Assembly: GCA_021205645.1 (NCBI GenBank)
Contig: JAJPXE010000250.1
Span: 1-16,435 of the forward strand
From: Candidatus Gastranaerophilales bacterium
GTDB taxonomy: Bacteria; Cyanobacteriota; Vampirovibrionia; Gastranaerophilales; Gastranaerophilaceae
Length of the DNA: 16,435 nt
Reading direction: 5' to 3'
In this document: positions 6,455-12,546 of the stretch, piece after piece
How the letters are laid out: each line of letters begins with the position of its first letter
Position numbering within the stretch: position 1 is the first letter of the stretch
The notes under the pieces: model-generated
Seen by the model: the letters and a program-made list of their open reading frames with translations, nothing else
Databases searched by the model: none
Told to the model about the DNA's origin: nothing
Position numbers and translations under genes: made by a program

Positions 6455-6871
6455 TTACTGTTGTTTTTCTTTTTCAATGACTTTCACTTTGATAGGCAGC
6501 TTTTGAGCAGCTAATTCCAATGCTCTAATCGCCGTATTTCTATCAAAATAATCCAATTCAAAAAGAATTCTATTTGGTTTTACAACTGCTACCCAGTATT
6601 CAACGTTACCTTTGCCGGAACCCATACGAGTTTCTGCCGGTTTTGCGGTAATCGGCTTGTCCGGGAATATTTTTATCCAAACGTTTCCGCCACGTTTGAT
6701 TTCACGGGTCATTGCACGTCTTGCTGCCTCAATTTGACGACTTGTTATCCAACCAGGTTCAAGCGCTTTCAGTGCATAACGACCGAACTCAAACTCCGTA
6801 CCTCTTGTTTCGGTACCTTTCATTCTTCCTTTCATCATTTTGCGGAATTTTGTCTTTTTAGGCATTAACAT
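6455..6871 (-). CDS. rplP: 50S ribosomal protein L16
   Basis: A 138-aa protein at the base of the A site, helping position aminoacyl-tRNA. MLMPKKTKFRKMMKGRMKG at the N-terminus, LEPGWITSRQIEAARRAMTR in the middle, and WIKIFPDKPITAKPAETRMG identify it. ATG 6871 is used rather than the ATG two codons later because bacterial L16 usually begins MLxPKR/K; GGAG lies 9 nt upstream. An 18-nt gap separates it from S3. Confidence 0.97.
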   Translation of the reverse strand: MLMPKKTKFRKMMKGRMKGTETRGTEFEFGRYALKALEPGWITSRQIEAARRAMTREIKRGGNVWIKIFPDKPITAKPAETRMGSGKGNVEYWVAVVKPNRILFELDYFDRNTAIRALELAAQKLPIKVKVIEKEKQQ

Positions 6872-6889
6872 TTTATTGTTCTCCTGTTA

Positions 6890-7627
6890 TTATTTGCTGC
6901 TTACTTCTGCAGATTTTCCGCGTCTTGAACGCTTGTTGAATTTGTCTGCCGAATCTTTTGTTGTGTTCTTACTCTTGATGTTCTGATCTGCTTTTTCTCC
7001 GGGCATTAAATCGCCTTTGAAAATCCATACCTTTACACCGATTTTTCCCATTATGGTATCTGCTTCCGTAAAACCGTAATCTACATCAGCTCTTAATGTC
7101 TGCAAAGGAATTCTGCCTTCTTTTGCCCATTCGGAACGTGCGATTTCAGCTCCGCCTAAACGACCGGATACCATAACTTTTATACCTTGTGCACCCGCAC
7201 GCATTGTCCGCTGCATTGCCTGTTTCATGGCTCTTCTGAATGCTATACGCTTTTCTAACTGCTGAGCTATTGATTCTGCCACTAACTGCGCATCTGTATC
7301 TATTCTTGCTACTTCCACAACATTTATCAGAACCGTTCTGCCAAGATATTTTGATACATCTTTTTTTAAATCATCAATACCCTGTCCGCCCCGTCCTACT
7401 ATAATACCCGGCTTTGCTGTTACTACGGTTATTGTGGTTGACTGCGACTTTCTGTCAATTAATATTCTTGATACACCTGCAGTGTATAATTTCTTCTTTA
7501 TATATTTTCTGATTTTAGCATCTTCTGCTACAAAACCGGCATAATCTCTTACTTTTGCATACCATGTACTTAACCACGGTTTGATTATACCTACTCTAAA
7601 TCCGGTCGGATGTGTTTTTTGTCCCAT
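6890..7627 (-). CDS. rpsC: 30S ribosomal protein S3
   Basis: A 245-aa protein at the mRNA entry channel. MGQKTHPTGFRVGIIKPW opens it. The KH domain includes GIIVGRGGQGID at about residues 74-85. The C-terminal domain includes MVSGRLGGAEIARSEWAKEGRIPL and ADVDYG, with the usual end near WIFKGDLMPGEK. About 30 further residues form a basic Ser/Lys-rich tail (FNKRSRRGKSAEVSSK at the end), longer than in minimal S3 proteins. It follows L22 after 12 nt. Confidence 0.97.
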   Translation of the reverse strand: MGQKTHPTGFRVGIIKPWLSTWYAKVRDYAGFVAEDAKIRKYIKKKLYTAGVSRILIDRKSQSTTITVVTAKPGIIVGRGGQGIDDLKKDVSKYLGRTVLINVVEVARIDTDAQLVAESIAQQLEKRIAFRRAMKQAMQRTMRAGAQGIKVMVSGRLGGAEIARSEWAKEGRIPLQTLRADVDYGFTEADTIMGKIGVKVWIFKGDLMPGEKADQNIKSKNTTKDSADKFNKRSRRGKSAEVSSK

Positions 7628-7639
7628 TTTTGTTATTTC

Positions 7640-7978
7640 CTATTTTGTTGTATCACTAACTACGATTGTAAGATGAGAAGTACGTTTCAGACGCCTGTAT
7701 ATACGTCCCTGTGCTCTCGGCTTACCTCTTTTGTATGTTGCACTCTCATCTGCATAGATTTCCGATATCTTTAATGCATCTTCGCCAACACCGTATTTTT
7801 CTTTTGCATTAGCAATTGCAGCAATTAAATTCTTTTCAACTACTCTTGCTGCAAAATAAGGCATAAAACGCAACATGGTTCTGGCGTCTTTAACTGCTTT
7901 CCCTCTGACTTCGTTGATTACACGACGAAGTTTTCTTGCAGTCATCTTTATATCTGTTTGTCTTGCTTTTGCTTCCAT
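7640..7978 (-). CDS. rplV: 50S ribosomal protein L22
   Basis: A 112-aa protein whose beta-hairpin lines the peptide exit tunnel. MTARKLRRVINEVRGKAV, LRFMPYFAARVVEKNL and the hairpin segment YKRGKPRAQGRIYRRLKRTSHLTIVV identify it. The FMPY motif resembles cyanobacterial L22. A 29-nt gap separates it from S19. Confidence 0.96.
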   Translation of the reverse strand: MEAKARQTDIKMTARKLRRVINEVRGKAVKDARTMLRFMPYFAARVVEKNLIAAIANAKEKYGVGEDALKISEIYADESATYKRGKPRAQGRIYRRLKRTSHLTIVVSDTTK

Positions 7979-8007
7979 TTTTTGTGTTCCTTATTTTTGT
8001 TTATTTA

Positions 8008-8286
8008 TTATTTTCTCTTTGCTATGTCAGAACCTGCGTGACCTCTGTATAACCTTGTAGGTGCAAATTCACCAAGTTTGTGACCTATCATTTGCTCGGT
8101 TACATATACAGGAACGTGAGTTTTCCCGTTGTGAACTGCTATTGTGTGTCCTAACATATCAGGAATTATCATTGATGCCCTTGACCATGTTTTAATGACT
8201 TTCTTTTCCGAATTTGCATTCATTCTGTCAATTTTCTTTTGCAGAGATTCCTCTACGTACGGGCCTTTTTTTAATGAACGTGCCAT
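8008..8286 (-). CDS. rpsS: 30S ribosomal protein S19
   Basis: A 92-aa protein of the small-subunit head contacting S13 and tRNA. ARSLKKGPYVEESLQKKI, KTWSRASMIIPDMLGHTIAVHNGKTHVPVYVTEQM and GHKLGEFAPTRLYRGHAG are all typical. It follows L2 by 26 nt. Confidence 0.98.
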   Translation of the reverse strand: MARSLKKGPYVEESLQKKIDRMNANSEKKVIKTWSRASMIIPDMLGHTIAVHNGKTHVPVYVTEQMIGHKLGEFAPTRLYRGHAGSDIAKRK

Positions 8287-8312
8287 TAATTTCTCCTTTA
8301 TAATTTTATCTG

Positions 8313-9140
8313 TTATTTTTTACGTCTTCTAACAATTAACTTATTAGATGCTTTGTTTTTCTTACGGGTCTTGTAACCCAGAGCCGGTTTGCCCCAAGGT
8401 GTTTTAGGATGTCCGCCCGGACCGGTCTTGCCCTCGCCGCCGCCGTGAGGGTGATCACAAGGATTCATCGTTACACCGCGTACCGTCGGACGGATACCCA
8501 TATAACGTTTTCTGCCCGCTTTACCTATTTTTAAGTTCTTAAACTCTGAATTACCCAGTGAACCAATCGTTGCCATGCATTCTTTTCTGACCATTCTCAT
8601 CTCACCTGACGGTAATTTTATGGTAACGTAGTTACCCTCTTTTGCCATAACCTGAGCAGAATTACCCGCGGAACGTACCATCTTTCCGCCTCTGCCCGGC
8701 TCTAACTCAATATTATGAACTATCGTACCTAACGGTATTATCTCTAAAGGCATTGCATTGCCCGTCTGTATAGGTGCATCCGCTCCGCTTACAATTACAT
8801 CGCCTACATTTAATCCCTCCGGTGTTAGGATATATCTCTTTTCACCGTCTGCATAGAATACTAATGAAATCCTTACATTTCTGTTAGGGTCATATTCAAT
8901 CGTTTTGACTGTTGCGGGAACACCGAATTTTTCTCTTTTGAAATCAATAATGCGGTATGCCTTTTTTACACCGCCACCCTTGTGACGACAGGTTATTCTG
9001 CCGGTATTATTTCTTCCTGCTGTTTTCTTTATCGGTTTTAATAACGACTTTTCCGGAGTTGATGTCGTGATTTCCTGATAATCACTTTTTACCATTCCTC
9101 TTTGTCCCGGAGATGTCGGATTTATTTTACGTGTTGCCAT
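8313..9140 (-). CDS. rplB: 50S ribosomal protein L2
   Basis: A 275-aa protein, the usual length, needed for subunit association and peptidyl transferase function. GRNNTGRITCRHKGGGVKKAYR in the N-terminal OB domain and NPCDHPHGGGEGKTGPGG near the C-terminus identify it; the latter carries the conserved His of the family. It ends in the basic tail ASNKLIVRRRKK. AGGAG lies 9 nt before the ATG. A 207-nt spacer separates it from L23, far more than the few bases normal for this junction. Confidence 0.98.
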   Translation of the reverse strand: MATRKINPTSPGQRGMVKSDYQEITTSTPEKSLLKPIKKTAGRNNTGRITCRHKGGGVKKAYRIIDFKREKFGVPATVKTIEYDPNRNVRISLVFYADGEKRYILTPEGLNVGDVIVSGADAPIQTGNAMPLEIIPLGTIVHNIELEPGRGGKMVRSAGNSAQVMAKEGNYVTIKLPSGEMRMVRKECMATIGSLGNSEFKNLKIGKAGRKRYMGIRPTVRGVTMNPCDHPHGGGEGKTGPGGHPKTPWGKPALGYKTRKKNKASNKLIVRRRKK

Positions 9141-9199
9141 TTTAATGTTCTCCTGTTATCGGCTTTCTGTTACTTTTAGGACTTCAGCCTTTCGCCCTT

Positions 9200-9268
9200 T
9201 TATTGTGTTTTATTCCCCAGCCGGCTCATCGCCGCCAATTTTTCCTGCAGACTGCGTGATTCTGCCAT
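9200..9268 (-). CDS. Possible tiny ORF of 22 codons in the L23-L2 spacer (second)
   Basis: ATG at 9268, stop at 9200-9202. The product would begin MAESRSLQEKLAAM and end SRLGNKTQ, a plausible short amphipathic helix. It starts 2 nt after the stop of the first tiny ORF (TAGGTATG), an arrangement compatible with reinitiation, but has no good Shine-Dalgarno site of its own. No family is recognised. It could equally be chance open frame in a degenerate spacer. Confidence 0.25.
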   Translation of the reverse strand: MAESRSLQEKLAAMSRLGNKTQ

Positions 9269-9270
9269 AC

Positions 9271-9345
9271 CTACCGCCGTATACCGGCTATATTTTCTAC
9301 CGGTGCGACCGGCGGGAATAAACCGCTGTCACACACCTGCTGCAT
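9271..9345 (-). CDS. Possible tiny ORF of 24 codons in the L23-L2 spacer (first)
   Basis: ATG at 9345, 2 nt after the L23 stop, with GGAG inside the last codons of L23 at a suitable distance. The product would begin MQQVCDSGLFPPVAPV and end ENIAGIRR. No family is recognised. Tight packing with L23 and with the second tiny ORF is the argument for it; its length is the argument against. Confidence 0.3.
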   Translation of the reverse strand: MQQVCDSGLFPPVAPVENIAGIRR

Positions 9346-9347
9346 TT

Positions 9348-9644
9348 TTACGCTCCGACTAATTCCTCAATCGGATCACCTTCGATGGTCACAATCGCTT
9401 TTCTGCCAGAATCGGTTCTGCCAAATTTATACCCCATTCTCTTTGAATGAGAAGGCATATAAACAGTTCTTACTTTCTTAACTTTTCTTCCCGGAAAAGC
9501 TAATTCCACTGCCTGTGCAATCTCTACCTTTGTTGCATCTTCTTTTACTTCAAAAGTATATTGACCAAGCGTAGTTGCCACCATTGATTTTTCCGTAATG
9601 ATAGGTTTCTTTATAATATCGTATAATCTTTCCTTATTGCTCAT
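9348..9644 (-). CDS. rplW: 50S ribosomal protein L23
   Basis: A 98-aa protein at the tunnel exit, docking site for trigger factor and the signal recognition particle. IIKKPIITEKSMV and YTFEVKEDATKVEIAQAVE identify it, followed by VRTVYMPSHSKRMGYKFGR. Its ATG shares a base with the L4 stop (TAATG), so translation is probably coupled. Confidence 0.97.
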   Translation of the reverse strand: MSNKERLYDIIKKPIITEKSMVATTLGQYTFEVKEDATKVEIAQAVELAFPGRKVKKVRTVYMPSHSKRMGYKFGRTDSGRKAIVTIEGDPIEELVGA

Positions 9645-10270
9645 TATTGTAACCTTTCTGTTATTTCATTTATTGCAGATTCAGTAACAATTACGAAATC
9701 AGCCTCTAATAAATCCTTAACGTTCAAATTAGAAGGTAAAATTATCTTTAATGTAGGAATATTTCTCCCTGCCAAACTGAGATATTTATTCTCATCAGCA
9801 TTAACATCAGCGATAACTAAAACTTTTCCCGAAACATTAAGAGATTTTAGAGCAGATGCAACCAACTTAGTCTTTGGTTCGGCAATTGTTGAAAAATCTT
9901 TTACTATTACTAATTGTTCTTCTCTTGCTGATAAAGCAGATTTAAGAGCTAATTTTCTTGCTTTTTGCGGCATAGCCAAATCATAATTCCGCGGTTTTGG
10001 TCCAAAAATTACACCACCACCTGCAAATAACGGCGAACGTGTTGAACCTGCTCTTGCTCTGCCTGTACCTTTTTGTTTCCAAGGTTTACGTCCACCGCCG
10101 GATACTTCTGCTCTTGTTTTGCAACAAGCATTGCCCTGACGAGCATTGTTCAACTGACGTCTTAGTGCTAAATGCATTACATGAATATTAGGCTCTATAC
10201 CAAAAACTTCTTTGCTTAAGGTTATCTCGCCTAATTTTTCACCATTTGTACTTAATATTTGTTTTGACAT
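9644..10270 (-). CDS. rplD: 50S ribosomal protein L4
   Basis: A 208-aa protein whose long loop lines the exit tunnel; in E. coli it also represses its own operon. ATG 10270 (MSKQILSTNGEKLG) is preferred to the in-frame ATG at 10312, since AAGGAAAG precedes it and the extra 14 residues (GKGVDGKQKGKQK) look like read-through of the leader. The tunnel-loop signature VSGGGRKPWKQKGTGRARAG and SPLFAGGGVIFGPKPRNY are clear. A Cys-Cys pair (NACCKTRAEV) replaces the usual small residues before the loop, a mild oddity. The L3-L4 gap of 138 nt is long. Confidence 0.96.
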   Translation of the reverse strand: MSKQILSTNGEKLGEITLSKEVFGIEPNIHVMHLALRRQLNNARQGNACCKTRAEVSGGGRKPWKQKGTGRARAGSTRSPLFAGGGVIFGPKPRNYDLAMPQKARKLALKSALSAREEQLVIVKDFSTIAEPKTKLVASALKSLNVSGKVLVIADVNADENKYLSLAGRNIPTLKIILPSNLNVKDLLEADFVIVTESAINEITERLQ

Positions 10271-10408
10271 TTTCTGCTTTCCTTTTTGCTTTCCGTCTAC
10301 CCCTTTCCCCAACGGGTTTTATATGGCAGAAGCGGGTTTATATTCTACTGTTTTTTATTTGCCGGTCCACCACCGCCAAAATCGGATTTTACACCGGCTT
10401 CACTTTTT

Positions 10409-11044
10409 TTAGTTCCACTTCGTGCGTGAAGGGGTAATTGTTACCAATCTGCCCTCACATCCGGGAACAGAACCTTTTATCAAAATAAGATTATTTTCAC
10501 TGTCAACTTTAACCAATTTTAACTTGGTTATGGTAACTCTCTCGTTACCCATGTTGCCGGCCATTCTCTTACCCTTGATTACACGGCTCGGGGTCGTACC
10601 CGCACCGATTGAACCCGGCTCTCTGTGATTTTTTGAACCGTGTCCCATTGGTCCCCTGCCAAAATTATGTCTTTTAACAGTACCCTGGAAACCTTTACCT
10701 ATCGAGTGTCCGACCACGTCTACTTTCTGAACATCCGACAGTACCGACAACTCTATTTGCTGGCCAACCGCATAATCAGATGGATTATCTACACGAAATT
10801 CTTGTAAATGTCTGTAATTTTCAAGATTATTCTTCTTAAAATGACCGATTTGAGCCTTTGTTAAATGCTTTTCTTTTACTGAAATCGTACCAACCTGAAT
10901 TGCGTTGTAACCGTCTGTATCAACTGTCTTAACCTGTGTTACGACAATCGGCTCAACTTTAATAACCGTGACGGGAACCGCCAAACCTTCTTCATCAAAG
11001 ATTTGAGTCATCCCTAATTTCTTTCCTATTACACCTAATGTCAT
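10409..11044 (-). CDS. rplC: 50S ribosomal protein L3
   Basis: A 211-aa protein that nucleates large-subunit assembly. ATG 11044 (MTLGVIGKKLGMTQIF) has AAGGA about 6 nt upstream and matches the family's N-terminus. An in-frame ATG at 11071 would add nine residues and lose that site. VDVVGHSIGKGFQGTVKRH and MGHGSKNHREPGSIGAGTTP are highly cyanobacterial in style, the central loop of which approaches the peptidyl transferase centre. It is the first gene of the main transcript, behind a promoter at 11187-11216 and a leader of about 136 nt. Confidence 0.97.
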   Translation of the reverse strand: MTLGVIGKKLGMTQIFDEEGLAVPVTVIKVEPIVVTQVKTVDTDGYNAIQVGTISVKEKHLTKAQIGHFKKNNLENYRHLQEFRVDNPSDYAVGQQIELSVLSDVQKVDVVGHSIGKGFQGTVKRHNFGRGPMGHGSKNHREPGSIGAGTTPSRVIKGKRMAGNMGNERVTITKLKLVKVDSENNLILIKGSVPGCEGRLVTITPSRTKWN

Positions 11045-11180
11045 TTTTTCCTTTCCGACATAACCACGCAAACCCCTGTATTACACGGATTTATACCTGT
11101 CGATATGTCTTACTTCTTGCGAGCGCTACCAATTTTTACCTTTAAGGTCTTAACCTTACGCCTGTTTAAAGGACGCTGTA
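11045..11180 (-). promoter_or_regulatory. Long structured 5' leader of the L3 transcript
   Basis: About 136 nt from the predicted transcription start to the L3 ATG. Two hairpins compete for the same bases. One is a 7-bp stem, TTAAAGG with CCTTTAA (11139-11145 and 11166-11172). The other is a 6-bp stem, TAAGGT with ACCTTA (11143-11148 and 11153-11158) around a 4-nt loop. Ribosomal operons are often controlled by leader binding of one of their proteins (L4 in E. coli). Whether that holds here is inference. Confidence 0.4.
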
Positions 11181-11186
11181 GTTCAC

Positions 11187-11216
11187 ATTATCTGCATAAT
11201 GCTGTTAAGTTTTCAA
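11187..11216 (-). promoter_or_regulatory. Promoter of the L3-S14 transcript
   Basis: On the minus strand, TTGAAA (11216-11211) is followed after 18 nt by GATAAT (11192-11187), each one mismatch from the sigma-70 consensus. It lies in the S10-L3 spacer, making L3 onward independent of S10 transcription. Confidence 0.6.
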
Positions 11217-11233
11217 AAAACTGAGTTTTAATG

Positions 11234-11249
11234 TTCGGCTGTTCGGCTG
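11234..11249. repeat. Tandem 8-bp direct repeat TTCGGCTG x2
   Basis: Two perfect copies in the S10-L3 spacer, just upstream of the L3 promoter. The adjacent 11259-11269, read on the minus strand, is GAGCGGAGCGG, found again at 16400-16410. The stretch is visibly richer in GC than its surroundings. Confidence 0.6.
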
Positions 11250-11306
11250 CCCGTTACTCCGCTCCGCTCATCTGCCCGATATCACAGGCAAACAATACTC
11301 ACGACC

Positions 11307-11627
11307 CTAGAGCTTAACCTCAATGTCTACACCGGCAGGCAAATCCAGCCTGCTCAGTTCTTCTGTAGTCTGCTGTGTAGGTTCATATATGTCGATAATT
11401 CGTTTGTGAGTCCTTAACTCAAAATGTTCTCTTGATTTTTTATCAACATGCGGTGAACGCAATACACAATAAATACGTCTTTTTGTAGGTAAAGGAATTG
11501 GTCCGGCTACTTTTGCATCTGTTCTCTTTGCCGTTTCAACAATCTTTTCAGCGGATAAATCCACCAATTTGTGTTCATACGCCTTCAAACAAACTCTTAT
11601 TCTTTGTCTTTTTGCTGTAGTTGCCAT
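11307..11627 (-). CDS. rpsJ: 30S ribosomal protein S10
   Basis: A 106-aa protein of the small-subunit head, also the NusE transcription antitermination factor. GPIPLPTKRRIYCVLRSPHV, SREHFELRTHKRIIDIY and DLPAGVDIEVKL match cyanobacterial S10 closely. AGGAA lies about 8 nt before the ATG. In cyanobacteria S10 normally closes the str operon after tuf. Here no tuf precedes it: the next gene upstream is divergent. A 262-nt spacer with a new promoter separates it from L3. Confidence 0.98.
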   Translation of the reverse strand: MATTAKRQRIRVCLKAYEHKLVDLSAEKIVETAKRTDAKVAGPIPLPTKRRIYCVLRSPHVDKKSREHFELRTHKRIIDIYEPTQQTTEELSRLDLPAGVDIEVKL

Positions 11628-11711
11628 TGTTTATTCCTTTTTTTAATCTTAACCGTGACAAATTTCTCTGCCAACTATAGATATTGCAGCTATTTTTATA
11701 TCTCGACCGCC

Positions 11712-11754
11712 ACTATAGCTCTTTAATGCTATTACAAACAAAATACATAGTCAA
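11712..11754 (-). promoter_or_regulatory. Candidate promoter region of S10
   Basis: Two overlapping choices on the minus strand: TTGTTT (11741-11736), 18 nt, TATAGT (11717-11712); or TTGACT (11754-11749), 17 nt, TAGCAT (11731-11726). Both give a leader of roughly 80-95 nt. A second ACTATAG at 11674-11680 repeats the one at 11712-11718. I cannot choose between them. Confidence 0.3.
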
Positions 11755-11789
11755 CAGTGAAAATAATTTTTTATTATTTGAGTCTGCGG

Positions 11790-11927
11790 AAAAATTAAAA
11801 ATTTTCTCACAAACACCCTGGAACGGTGTCGATGCAGATTGTGCGCTATTCCGCACACAACCTGCATTTTACACACCTTAGGGCGGGTTTGAAAAATTCC
11901 CAAAATTCGTCAATTTCGGGATTTTTC
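11790..11927. other. Series of hairpins in the S10/PadR divergent spacer
   Basis: The 400 nt between S10 and the PadR-like gene hold no convincing protein gene. Dyads follow one another: GAAAA/TTTTC near 11790-11806; ACACC/GGTGT (11813-11829); a long imperfect hairpin with outer ATGCAG/CTGCAT and inner GTGCG/CGCAC (11832-11867), followed by TTTT; and a stem of about 16 pairs with one bulge and one mismatch and a CGTC loop (11891-11927). The last, with A-rich left and T-rich right flanks, looks like a bidirectional terminator. An unrecognised small RNA ending at 11927 on the plus strand is possible; so is a protein-binding region. Confidence 0.4.
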
Positions 11928-12000
11928 TGCACTTTCATTTTCTTAATATTTCTTTATATCAAGTTATCGAGAGTTTTTTTATGCGAAAACTATATCGTTT

Positions 12001-12009
12001 TGATATAAT
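12001..12009 (+). promoter_or_regulatory. Extended -10 promoter of the PadR-like gene
   Basis: TGATATAAT is a perfect extended -10 (TGnTATAAT). No good -35 is present, which extended -10 promoters tolerate. The transcript would start about 12016, leaving about 12 nt before the GTG start at 12028, with no Shine-Dalgarno site in it. Confidence 0.55.
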
Positions 12010-12027
12010 TTATGTTAATATATACCT

Positions 12028-12546
12028 GTGAATGAATTGATTTTACTATATTTATTACTGAAAGGTCAATGTACAATGTACGGTCTTTCCAAAAGTCTAA
12101 AAAAGAATTTTGGCTCAATTACAAAACCGGGATTCGGCACTCTGCAGCCTGCTCTTAAAAGATTAGAAAAACAAGGGCTGATTAAAGCCGACAGATTTTT
12201 TACGGAAGGCGGTAAACCATACTATTATTATTCAATAACTCAAAACGGAAAAGGATTCTTAAAAAAGAAAATTCTTGAAAAACCGTCAATCAACCCTATA
12301 CAGTTTTATCCCTGTGCAAAAATAAAACTTGCCTGCTCCGATATTCTGGAAAGTGGTGAAAAAAAAGATCTTTATTCAACTTTAAAAAATGAAGCTGTAA
12401 AAATCAAATCCGAAACGGAAAAAAACCTGAAATCAGACTGGACAGCAGAAAATTACTGCCAAAAAATGGTACTGGATAACACATTATGCGAATACAATAA
12501 TTTTATTGCATTGATAGAGGGATTGGAACATGCCTGCAACGGTTAG
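12028..12546 (+). CDS. PadR-like winged-helix transcriptional regulator
   Basis: A 172-aa protein. Residues 1 to about 90 form the winged helix: the first helix is NELILLYLLLKGQCTMYGLSK, then FGTLQPALKRLEKQGLIKAD as the recognition region, and the wing FFTEGGKPYYYYSITQNGKGFLKK. This matches PadR proteins (LLxGPxxGYEL, tLYPALxrLexxGlI, GrpRkyY). The C-terminal 80 residues are charged and helical, the usual dimerisation region, with several Cys (positions about 97, 102, 155) that could be coincidental. GTG 12028 is chosen because the first helix is needed. A later in-frame ATG (12076), with AAAGG upstream, would remove it. Translation is probably near-leaderless. It overlaps the DUF512 gene by 17 nt, so its likely target is its own operon; ligand unknown. 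Confidence 0.82.
   Translation: MNELILLYLLLKGQCTMYGLSKSLKKNFGSITKPGFGTLQPALKRLEKQGLIKADRFFTEGGKPYYYYSITQNGKGFLKKKILEKPSINPIQFYPCAKIKLACSDILESGEKKDLYSTLKNEAVKIKSETEKNLKSDWTAENYCQKMVLDNTLCEYNNFIALIEGLEHACNG

Noticed and set aside
11684..12008. Open frames of 60-65 codons on the plus strand in the S10/PadR spacer
   Set aside because: They lack ribosome binding sites, overlap the hairpins and show no protein-like composition.
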